This document shows, piece after piece, positions 6,859-14,771 of a DNA stretch of 64,000 nt. The notes beneath the pieces were generated by a model. The model saw nothing but the letters and a program-made list of their open reading frames with translations, had not been told where the DNA came from and did no database searches. This DNA is from Roseiarcus fermentans. Its GTDB lineage: Bacteria > Pseudomonadota > Alphaproteobacteria > Rhizobiales > Beijerinckiaceae. Numbering within the stretch: the stretch's first letter is position 1; each line of letters opens with the position of its first letter. A program made the position numbers and the translations under genes. The DNA lies in the NCBI RefSeq assembly GCF_003315135.1, contig NZ_QNRK01000032.1:20926-84925 (forward strand), given 5' to 3'.

Positions 6859-9378
6859 ATGGCGCAGGGCAGGGCGACGGGCGGCGGACCGAAAGGGCCG
6901 AAGCCGCAGGCGATCGACGAGGCGGTCATTCTCGAACGCTACGGCTCGAACGCGCTGCGCTTCGCTGGCGCGCCCGACGCGCTCTACGAGCGGCGACTCA
7001 AGCTCGACAACGTCGTCGAGCCCGACCGCGCCGACGCCCGCGAGCGCTACGAGGCCGCCGCGCGCGCGGTGCGCGACATCGTCGCCGACCGCTGGCTGCG
7101 CACGGACGAGACCTACGCGCGGGAGAATCCGAAGCGCGTCTACTACCTCTCGATCGAGTTTCTCATCGGCCGCTCGCTCGGCAACAACGTGATGAACCTG
7201 ATGCTCGATCCGGTGATCGAGCGGGCTTTCGGCGAGGACAGCCACCAGTGGGCGGAGATCCTGCACCAGGAGCCCGACGCCGGCCTCGGCAACGGCGGCC
7301 TCGGCCGTCTGGCGGCCTGCTTCCTCGATTCGATGGCCACGCTGCAACTGCCGGCGATGGGTTACGGACTGCGCTACGAGCACGGCATCTTCCGTCAGAC
7401 GATTCGCAACGGCTGGCAGGACGAGCGCCCCGACAATTGGCTGCGTCATCCCGACCCCTGGGAAGTGGTGCGTCCGAGCGAAAGCGTCGAGGTGACGTTC
7501 GGCTGCTCGTTCGAATTGCGCGCCGGCGCGCTGCGCATGATCCCCAACAGCCCCTCGTCGCTGGTGGGCATCCCTTACGACCGGCCGGTGATCGGCTACG
7601 GCGGCGAGACGGTGAACACGCTGCGGCTGTGGAGCGCGACCGCCCTGCACGCGTTCGACTTCCAGCGCTTCAGCGGCGGCGATTTCGTGGCCTCTATCGC
7701 CGAGGCCCTGAACGCGGAATCGCTGACCCGCGTCCTCTATCCGGACGACACCACGGTGCAGGGGCGCGAACTGAGGCTGATGCAGGAATATTTCCTGGTC
7801 GCCTGCTCGCTCGGCGACATCGTTCGCCGGTTCCGCGAGACCAATGACGACTGGCGGACGCTGCCCGACAAGGCGGCGATCCAGATGAACGACACCCATC
7901 CGACGCTCGCCGTGCCGGAGCTGATGCGCATTCTGCTCGACGAAGCGCGCCTTGACTGGGACGAGGCGTGGGACATCACCCGCCGCACGCTCGCCTACAC
8001 CAACCACACGCTCCTGCCGGAGGCGCTCGAGCGCTGGCCGGTCGACTGGATGCAGCTCCTCATCCCGCGCCATCTCGAGCTCATCTACGAGATCAACCGC
8101 CGCCTCGTCGCCGACATTCGCGCCCGCTTTCCGGGCGACGAGGCGCGCGTGGCGCGCACCAGCCTGATCGAGGAAGGCCAGACGAAGCACATCCGCATGG
8201 CGAACCTGGCGATCGTCGGCTCCCACAGCACCAATGGCGTGGCCGCGATCCATTCCCGGCTTCTGCGCACGACCACGGTCAAGGACCTCGCCGAGGCCTT
8301 TCCCGAGCGCTTCAACAACAAGACCAACGGCGTCACGCCGAGACGCTGGCTGCGCCTCGCCAATCCCTGGCTCGCGGAGGCGATCACCGCCAGCATCGGC
8401 GACGCGTGGATCACCGACCTGGCCGAACTGAAGAAGCTGAAGCCGCTGGCCGAGGACGCCGCCTTCCGCGCCGAGCTTCACAAGGCGCAGCGCGCCTGCA
8501 AGGCCCGGTTCGCCGACTGGGTCAAGCGGCACACGGACGTCGTGGTCGATCCGGACTCGATGTTCGACTGCCAGATCAAGCGCATCCACGAATACAAGCG
8601 GCAGCTCCTGAACGCGCTCCGGATCGTCGTCCTCTATGACCGGCTGCGCGAGAATCCGAAGCTCGACATGCGTCCGCGCACCTTCTTCTTCGCCGGCAAG
8701 GCGGCCCCCGCCTATCATCTGGCGAAAGTGATCATCAAGTTCATCAACAACCTCGGCCAGACGCTCGACGAGGACCCGGTGGTCGGCGGCAAGCTGAAAG
8801 TGGTGTTCCTGCCGGAATACAACGTCACGCTCGCCGAGCGCTGCATTCCGGCGGCCGACGTCTCGAACCAGATCTCGACCGCCGGCTACGAGGCGAGCGG
8901 CACCAGCAACATGAAGTTCATGATGAACGGCGCCTTGACCCTCGGCACTCGCGACGGCGCGACCATCGAGATGGCGGAGGAGGCGGGGGAGGAGAATTTC
9001 TTCCTGTTCGGCCTGACCGCGGCCGAGGTCGCCAACAGCCGCCCGTGGTACAGCCCCTACTGGCACTACGAGAACGAGGCGGAAACGCGCAAGGCGCTGG
9101 ACCTGATCTTCTCCGATCATTTCAGCCGCGAGGAGCGCGGCGTGTTCGAGCCGCTGCGCGGCGCGCTCTTGACCAACGGCGACCCGTACATGCACCTCGC
9201 CGACCTGACGTCCTATCTCGCAGCCGACGCGGCGCTGTCGGCGCTCCACCGCCAGCCCGACGAATGGGCGCGAAAAGTCATCCACAACATCGCCGCCTCC
9301 GGCAAGTTCTCGAGCGACCGCACGATCCACGAATACGCCACCGAGATCTGGGGCGCGAAGCCTTGCCCGGCGGGGTAG
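6859..9378 (+). CDS. glgP: glycogen phosphorylase
   Basis: An 839-residue glycogen/starch/maltodextrin phosphorylase (glycosyltransferase family 35), normal length. It removes glucose 1-phosphate from alpha-1,4-glucan ends using phosphate and pyridoxal phosphate. Seen are the N-terminal GRSLGNNVMNL segment, NDTHPTLAVPELMRILLDE, KRIHEYKRQLLNAL, and the PLP-lysine signature EASGTSNMKFMMNGALTLGT at about residue 675. The ATG at 6859 was chosen because the frame upstream has no family similarity. No other glg gene is adjacent. It converges with the histidine kinase gene, 23 bases apart. Confidence 0.95.
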   Translation: MAQGRATGGGPKGPKPQAIDEAVILERYGSNALRFAGAPDALYERRLKLDNVVEPDRADARERYEAAARAVRDIVADRWLRTDETYARENPKRVYYLSIEFLIGRSLGNNVMNLMLDPVIERAFGEDSHQWAEILHQEPDAGLGNGGLGRLAACFLDSMATLQLPAMGYGLRYEHGIFRQTIRNGWQDERPDNWLRHPDPWEVVRPSESVEVTFGCSFELRAGALRMIPNSPSSLVGIPYDRPVIGYGGETVNTLRLWSATALHAFDFQRFSGGDFVASIAEALNAESLTRVLYPDDTTVQGRELRLMQEYFLVACSLGDIVRRFRETNDDWRTLPDKAAIQMNDTHPTLAVPELMRILLDEARLDWDEAWDITRRTLAYTNHTLLPEALERWPVDWMQLLIPRHLELIYEINRRLVADIRARFPGDEARVARTSLIEEGQTKHIRMANLAIVGSHSTNGVAAIHSRLLRTTTVKDLAEAFPERFNNKTNGVTPRRWLRLANPWLAEAITASIGDAWITDLAELKKLKPLAEDAAFRAELHKAQRACKARFADWVKRHTDVVVDPDSMFDCQIKRIHEYKRQLLNALRIVVLYDRLRENPKLDMRPRTFFFAGKAAPAYHLAKVIIKFINNLGQTLDEDPVVGGKLKVVFLPEYNVTLAERCIPAADVSNQISTAGYEASGTSNMKFMMNGALTLGTRDGATIEMAEEAGEENFFLFGLTAAEVANSRPWYSPYWHYENEAETRKALDLIFSDHFSREERGVFEPLRGALLTNGDPYMHLADLTSYLAADAALSALHRQPDEWARKVIHNIAASGKFSSDRTIHEYATEIWGAKPCPAG

Positions 9379-9401
9379 GGCGGCGCCCGCGAGGCTTGCG
9401 C

Positions 9402-12077
9402 TCAGGCGCTCATCATGCGTGCGACCGCCCGGCGAAGGATCTCCGATCCGATCGGCTTGTGCAGGACTTCGAATCCGCTCGCTGCGATTTCGGCGATGTT
9501 CTCCCTGGCGGTGTCTCCGGTGAGAACCAGCGTCGGCAGCGCGCGGCCCGAGCGGCGCAGAATCTCCTTCGCGGTCTCGACGCCGGTCCGGCCCGCGCCG
9601 AGCCGCTGGTCGGTGACGATGCAGCCGAAGCGCCAGCCGTCCCGGTCCGCGACGGCGACCGCCTGTTCGCCGTCGGACGCCGAGACGGTCTCGTAGCCCC
9701 ATCGCCCCAACAGCGCCTCGAGGCTCTCCCGCACGATCAGGTTGTCTTCGATGATCAGAACGCGCCCGCCCGGGTCCTGCACGTCGTCGGCGGCGGCGTT
9801 GCGACCATCGGCCGGGGCAGCCTTGGCCGACGGCAGCGCCAATGAGAACCGCGATCCCTTTCCCTCGTTCGAATCGACCTCGATCGTCGCGCCCATGAGC
9901 TTCGCGATCCGATCGACGATCGCGAGCCCGAGGCCCAGGCCCAGGCCCAATTGGCGCCCGGGATTGCCGAGTTGCACGAACTCTCCGAAAATGTCGGCGC
10001 GTTTGTGCTTCGGCACCCCGATGCCGGTGTCGACGACGTCGATGCGGACGCGGTCCCCTCTCCGCCTGAGCCCGACCAGAACGCCGCCTGCAAGCGTGTA
10101 GCGCAACGCGTTCTCGATCAGGTTTCGCAAGGCGCGCTCGAGCAGCGTCGGATCGGCGTCGACCCAGAGTTTTCGCGGAACCGGCCGGAAGACGAGCCCA
10201 CGCGCCCTGGCCTTCGGCCGGTATTCGAGCGCAAGACGGCCGATGAGGTCTTCGAGGTCGACCGCCTCCGACCGGGCCTCGACCCCTGAGTCGAGCCGCG
10301 AGACGTCGAGAATGGCGTTCAGCAGCCCGTTCAGCCCATCGAGCGACCCCCGCATCTTTCCGAGCGTTTCGAGCGCCGGCGGATTGGCGGCGTTCTGGCG
10401 CTCCGCCAGCGCCATCAAAAGGACGAGCGACTGCACCGGCTGACGCAGATCGTGGCTCGCAGCCGCGAGGAACTTCGACTTGGCCTCGTTTGCGCGCTCG
10501 GCCTCCGCCTTCGCCGCGGCGAGTTCGCTCTCGATGCGCTTCTGCTCGGTGATGTCGAGAACGAGCCCCGATACCCGGAGCGGCGTCCCATCGTCGGCGA
10601 ACTCCGCCTTGCCGAGCGCGGCGAGCCACCGGATTTCGCCGGATCGCAGAGCGACGCGGTACTCGAATCTCGCTTCCGGCAGGCGCTTTTCCAGGCCGGC
10701 TTCGATGCGGGCGAGGACGACGGCGCGATCGTCGGCATGCATGCTCGCCAGCCACTGGTCACGCGTCGGCGGTGCGCGGTCCGGATCGCATTCGTGGAGC
10801 GCGCACGCCTCGGGCGACCACTCCGTTTCCCCGGTGACGAAGTCGACTCGCATCGCGCCTGCGCGCGCGCCCTGCAAAGCCAGTCTGAGCTGCTCCTCGC
10901 TTCTCCTCAGCGCTTCCTGCGCGCGCCGGCGGTCGGTGACGTCGAGGAAACTGGCGCGAACCAGCCGGACATCGTCCCGCAGTCGGACAAGGGCGACGCG
11001 GCACACCCGTATTTCCCCGGAGGGCCTGCGGATTCGCCGCTCGAAACTCACTTCCTCGCCGGCCAGGGCGCGTGTGTTGCGCTCCAAAAAGGAATCCGCC
11101 ACCGGTCGCCCGTCTGGTTGCTCCAATGTGTAGTAGTGCGCCGGTCCATGCCGGCAAATTTCCTGGCGCGGAACGCCGAACAGCCGCTCTGCGGCCTTGT
11201 TCGCAGCAACGACGCGGTCGTGGTCGAAGTCGTAAAGCAGGATCGCGTCGGGCGCCGCCTCGACCAGCATCCGGAAGCGCGCCTCGCTGGCGCGCAGCGA
11301 GTCCTCCGCCTTCCTGTGTTCCGTGATGTCGACCAGGCTGGAGCGCAGCAGGCGGGCGCTCGACGGCAGCCGGACGAGCGTCACGCGACACAAGCGGTCC
11401 TCGCCCGACGGCCGGCGGATCAGCCGCTCGAACGTCACCGCATCGCCGCCGAGCGCCCGGCTGTTGTGCTCCGGAAAGGTCTCCGCCGCCGGCCGGCCGT
11501 CCGGTTGTTCGGGCGCGTAGAGGCGTTGCGGCTCGACTTTGAACAAGTCGTCCCGGGACAGGCCGAACAGGCGTTCGGCGGCCTTGTTGACGGCGAGCAG
11601 CCGGCTCTTGTCGACATCGTAGAGCAGGATCGCGTCGGGCGCTTCCTCGACCAGCGTGCGAAACCGTTCCTCGCTGGCCCGCAGGGATCGCGCGGCCTCG
11701 GCCTCCCGCTCCTTGCGCGCCGTGATGTCCTCGGTCGTCAGGATGAGGCCGCCTACGCGTCCGTCGCCGTCGCGCCAGGGACAGGCCGTCCACTTCACCC
11801 ATTGGACTCGTCCATCGGCGCGCTGGAACGCTTCGCCCTCCGAACTCTCGCTTGCTCCCGCGAGGCATCGGCGATGCGCGGCCTTCCATGCCTCCGGGAT
11901 GTCCGGAAAGACGTCGTAATGACAGAGGCCGACCGGCGAGCGGGTGAGGGCGTAGTCTGTCAGCCAGCGCTCGCTGACCGCGAGATAGCGCATCTCCGGG
12001 TCGAACATCGCCATCGCGCCCGGCGCGTAGGTGAGGAAGGCGCCGAGCTGGACATCGGGACCGTGTCCGATCGTCAA
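9402..12077 (-). CDS. hybrid sensor histidine kinase, four PAS domains plus receiver
   Basis: An 891-residue cytoplasmic hybrid kinase. Four PAS domains occupy about 1-125, 133-258, 260-385 and 388-510. A HisKA domain has the phospho-acceptor His542 in AAASHDLRQPVQS. An HATPase_c domain follows (N-box RNLIENALRYT, G1 DTGIGVP, G2 LGLGLGLAIV), and a C-terminal receiver begins VLIIEDN with TDQRLG around the acceptor Asp. There is no transmembrane helix, so it should sense an intracellular cue such as redox state or a bound cofactor. PAS2 and PAS3 are near-duplicates. No separate output regulator lies next to it; the attached receiver may act in a phosphorelay or as a brake. Confidence 0.9.
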   Translation of the reverse strand: MTIGHGPDVQLGAFLTYAPGAMAMFDPEMRYLAVSERWLTDYALTRSPVGLCHYDVFPDIPEAWKAAHRRCLAGASESSEGEAFQRADGRVQWVKWTACPWRDGDGRVGGLILTTEDITARKEREAEAARSLRASEERFRTLVEEAPDAILLYDVDKSRLLAVNKAAERLFGLSRDDLFKVEPQRLYAPEQPDGRPAAETFPEHNSRALGGDAVTFERLIRRPSGEDRLCRVTLVRLPSSARLLRSSLVDITEHRKAEDSLRASEARFRMLVEAAPDAILLYDFDHDRVVAANKAAERLFGVPRQEICRHGPAHYYTLEQPDGRPVADSFLERNTRALAGEEVSFERRIRRPSGEIRVCRVALVRLRDDVRLVRASFLDVTDRRRAQEALRRSEEQLRLALQGARAGAMRVDFVTGETEWSPEACALHECDPDRAPPTRDQWLASMHADDRAVVLARIEAGLEKRLPEARFEYRVALRSGEIRWLAALGKAEFADDGTPLRVSGLVLDITEQKRIESELAAAKAEAERANEAKSKFLAAASHDLRQPVQSLVLLMALAERQNAANPPALETLGKMRGSLDGLNGLLNAILDVSRLDSGVEARSEAVDLEDLIGRLALEYRPKARARGLVFRPVPRKLWVDADPTLLERALRNLIENALRYTLAGGVLVGLRRRGDRVRIDVVDTGIGVPKHKRADIFGEFVQLGNPGRQLGLGLGLGLAIVDRIAKLMGATIEVDSNEGKGSRFSLALPSAKAAPADGRNAAADDVQDPGGRVLIIEDNLIVRESLEALLGRWGYETVSASDGEQAVAVADRDGWRFGCIVTDQRLGAGRTGVETAKEILRRSGRALPTLVLTGDTARENIAEIAASGFEVLHKPIGSEILRRAVARMMSA

Positions 12078-12526
12078 GGTCTGACCTCCCCGTCAAGGGC
12101 TTGCCGCAACGGATCCATCCGCGCCAGACTAGCGGCTCATTGTGGCGCGTGTCGTCAACTTTGGGAGCAATCGACGAGAAACCTGCGTCACGCCGCCCCG
12201 GCGCCTTTCGGGCGTTGACATCCCGCGGAGGAATCCCGCCTCGGCTCGGTCGGCGCACGCCAATGAAGATCCTCGTCGCGGGACCCGCCCAACGAATTTA
12301 CGAGGTCGGCTTCCCAGGCGCGGCCGTGGCGCCATCTCCTGATCAGGTTCTTGCACGGTCCGAGGTGCGGCGAGCGCGGTTTCCCCGGGCGGGGCGACGG
12401 AGCCTTGGCGAACCCCCCAACGCCCGCGGCCAGCGCGCGCGGCAGTCCCCGACCTCCCGATTTGCCGGTTGACTTGGCCCTGCCTTTCCGGCCCAAGTCG
12501 CCGAACCTCGAGAGCAATTTTTGGGA
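12078..12526. other. intergenic region between kinase and NRAMP-like gene
   Basis: A 449-base stretch between divergent genes. Several short open frames cross it but none has family resemblance, a good ribosome binding site or sustained third-position bias. It must carry the promoters of both flanking genes; I cannot pick out a convincing -35/-10 pair. Confidence 0.4.
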
Positions 12527-13768
12527 ATGGACCAGGCGCGCGCGAAGATGACTCCGGCGTCCGTCCTGCGTGCGCTCGCCGTCTGGGGGCCGGGCGTCCT
12601 GGTGATGCTCGCCGACACCGACGCCGGCAACGTCGTCACGGCGGCGCAAGCCGGGGCGCAATGGGGCTATCGCCTGCTGCCGCTCGTCCTCCTGCTCGCC
12701 CCGATGCTCTATCTCGTTCAGGAACTGACCGCGCGGCTCGGCGTCTTCACCGGACGCGGCCACGCGGAACTGATCCGCGAGCGCTACGGCCTCGGCTGGG
12801 CGCTGCTCGCGGTGGCGGGCCTGGCGGCGGCGGCGATCGGCTCGCTCGTCACCGAGTTCACCGGCGTCGCCGGCATCGGCGAATTGTTCGGCCTCGGGCG
12901 CAGCGTCACGCTGCCGCTGGCGGCCGCCGCCATCCTGGCGATCGTCGGCACCGGCTCCTACCGGCGGGTCGAGCGCGCGGCGCTGCTGATCGGCCTGTTC
13001 GAACTGGCGTTCTTCGCCGTCGCCTGGGCGGCGCAGCCGAAGCTGTCGCAGATCGCGGCCGACGCGGCGAGCTTTCCGGTCGGCGACCGGGCGTTCCTCT
13101 ACATGGTCGCGGCGATCATCGGCGCGACCTTCAACCCGTGGATGGTGTTCTACCAGCAGTCGGCGACCGTCGACAAAAGGCTGCAGCCCGCCGACCTCGG
13201 GCACGCGCGCGTCGACACGGCGATCGGCGCCGCGCTCACCCAATGTCTGACCGGCGCGGTGTTGATCGCCGGCGCCGCCGCCTTCGCCTACGGCGCGCAG
13301 CCGAAAGCCCTGACCAGCGTCGGCGACGTCAGCGCCGCGCTGACGCCGGCGCTGGGCGCCGTCGCGGGAAAGGTGGTGTTCGGGGCGGGGGTGCTCGGCG
13401 CCTCGATGGTGGCCGCGATCGTCGCCTCGCTGGCGCTCGCCTGGGGGGTCGGCGAGATCGCCGGCTACAAGCGCGCGCTGGAACGGCGCCCGTTCGCCGC
13501 CGGCTGGTTCACCGGCGTCTACGCGCTTCTGGTCGTCGGCGCAGCCTTCGCCGTCTGGGCCGCCTCGGACCTCGTCTGGCTCAACATCGCGGCGCAGGTG
13601 CTGAACGCCTTCCTGATGCCGCTGGTGGTCGGCTTCCTCGTCGCGCTCGCCGCGACCGCGCTTCCGGAAGCCCATCGGCTGCGGCGGGGCCGGCTGGCGC
13701 TGACCGTCGCCGTCTGCGCGCTCGTGTCGGCGCTGGCAGTGGCGAGCGGGATCGCCGGGCTGATGTGA
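12527..13768 (+). CDS. NRAMP-family-like divalent metal transporter
   Basis: About 413 residues with 10-11 hydrophobic segments and the NRAMP/SLC11 layout. Helix 1 carries ADTDAGNVVTAAQAGAQWGY: Asp32 and Asn35 correspond to the metal-binding Asp and Asn of the canonical DPGN motif. Helix 6, normally containing GATVMPHN, reads GATFNPWM (residues 199-206), so the metal-coordinating Met and the conserved His are replaced by Asn and Trp. It therefore belongs to a divergent NRAMP-related branch and its ion may not be Mn2+/Fe2+. The start is uncertain: a TTG at 12521, ATG at 12527 and ATG at 12548 are all in frame. Confidence 0.8.
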   Translation: MDQARAKMTPASVLRALAVWGPGVLVMLADTDAGNVVTAAQAGAQWGYRLLPLVLLLAPMLYLVQELTARLGVFTGRGHAELIRERYGLGWALLAVAGLAAAAIGSLVTEFTGVAGIGELFGLGRSVTLPLAAAAILAIVGTGSYRRVERAALLIGLFELAFFAVAWAAQPKLSQIAADAASFPVGDRAFLYMVAAIIGATFNPWMVFYQQSATVDKRLQPADLGHARVDTAIGAALTQCLTGAVLIAGAAAFAYGAQPKALTSVGDVSAALTPALGAVAGKVVFGAGVLGASMVAAIVASLALAWGVGEIAGYKRALERRPFAAGWFTGVYALLVVGAAFAVWAASDLVWLNIAAQVLNAFLMPLVVGFLVALAATALPEAHRLRRGRLALTVAVCALVSALAVASGIAGLM

Positions 13769-14019
13769 GGGGGCGGCGCCCGGTGAGGACGCCGTGCCGG
13801 CGTGGATTCAGGCCGGCCGGGGTGGCGCGACCGCATCCGGGGTCAGCGCAAGGTGCGGTATGGCCCTGTTGACTGCGCCTCGTCAGCGCCGGGATCGCGC
13901 CAGGCGCTCGCCCTCTTCTCTTGTTGCTCCGGATTTCGGATTGGGCAAGATGATCATGTTTCATGTCGGGGGGCGCGGGCGTTCGCGACCAACCGCTGCC
14001 GGCTGAAAATGGGGCCGCG

Positions 14020-14295
14020 GTGGAGATCGAATTTGATCCGGCCAAGAGCCACAGGAACCGGGTGGAGCGGGGCCTGCCATTTGAACTCGTGGTCGAGGCC
14101 GATTGGTCGGCGGCTCTCACTGTTGTTGACAATCGTCAGGACTATGGCGAGACGCGTTTTGTCGCCTATGTCCCGATCGAGAGGCGGTTGCATGTGGTAT
14201 GCTACACGATGCGCGGCGCCGCGTTTCGCATTATCAGTTTTCGCAAGGCCAACTCACGCGAGATGGAGCAATATGCGCAGGCCACTGACCGATGA
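14020..14295 (+). CDS. brnT: BrnT-family ribonuclease toxin
   Basis: A 91-residue BrnT protein beginning VEIEFDPAKSHRNRVERGLP. It continues with DNRQDYGETRFVAYVPIERR and a C-terminal RIISFRKANSREMEQY, the BrnT fold with its catalytic Arg/His/Lys-rich strands. BrnT is a RelE-like ribonuclease that arrests translation. The GTG at 14020 is preferred because the family starts at exactly this point and GGGG lies just upstream; the longer frame from 13963 adds unrelated residues. It overlaps the downstream antitoxin by 23 bases, as is usual. This is the only toxin gene in the window that appears intact. Confidence 0.85.
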   Translation: MEIEFDPAKSHRNRVERGLPFELVVEADWSAALTVVDNRQDYGETRFVAYVPIERRLHVVCYTMRGAAFRIISFRKANSREMEQYAQATDR

Positions 14296-14644
14296 GGACG
14301 GCGAAGTCATTCGGCCGTTGACGCGCGCCGAAGGCAAGCGCCTGCGCCCGATCGGAGAGGTCACGCCCGGATTCACCGAGGCGGTGGAGCGTCTCCGCAT
14401 GCGACTGACGATGGAGGTCGAGCCCACTGCGGTCACGAAGGCGGTCGCGCGCGCCCCGACTGTCGAGACGACAGGGACGGTCACGCGGCCGGGCGCGGTC
14501 AAGTCCGCGATTGCGCGGCCGGGCGCAATCGAGCGTAAGGGGGCGGTCACGAAAGCCCCTGGGACCGGCAAAGCCCCGGCGATTGTTGACGGCGCCAGGC
14601 CAGTGAAGCCGCCCGGCGTCCGAAAAAGGCGGGGCGCTTCGTAA
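14273..14644 (+). CDS. BrnA-like antitoxin with atypical C-terminus
   Basis: A 123-residue product in the BrnA position, overlapping brnT. The N-terminus (MRRPLTDEDGEVIRPLTRAE followed by GKRLRPIGEV) resembles the toxin-binding part of BrnA-type antitoxins. The expected ribbon-helix-helix DNA-binding domain is not recognisable. After about residue 60 the protein is a low-complexity basic tail with near-repeats such as TVTRPGAVKSAIARPGAIER and KGAVTKAPG, ending GVRKRRGAS. It may bind DNA non-specifically or may have lost autoregulation. The assignment as antitoxin rests mainly on position and the N-terminus. Confidence 0.6.
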   Translation: MRRPLTDEDGEVIRPLTRAEGKRLRPIGEVTPGFTEAVERLRMRLTMEVEPTAVTKAVARAPTVETTGTVTRPGAVKSAIARPGAIERKGAVTKAPGTGKAPAIVDGARPVKPPGVRKRRGAS

Positions 14645-14771
14645 CGGCGTCCGGCGATCAGCGCGGCGGCCATTTGAGACCGCGTAAGCGCCGGTATGGT
14701 CCGATCTCGCGCGGGGTCGCCTTTCCCGCGTTCAGCGGTAGAGCAGAACAAGAGTCAACGAGGGGAAACGA

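Noticed and set aside
6292..10755. A 1487-codon open frame on the minus strand opposite glgP and part of the kinase gene
   Set aside because: It crosses two convincingly annotated genes and an intergenic region, and its translation has no domain signature.
14731..14745. TTCAGCGGTAGAGCA resembles the D-arm of a tRNA
   Set aside because: No acceptor stem, anticodon arm or T-arm can be fitted around it; likely coincidence, though a tRNA-fragment attachment site cannot be fully excluded.
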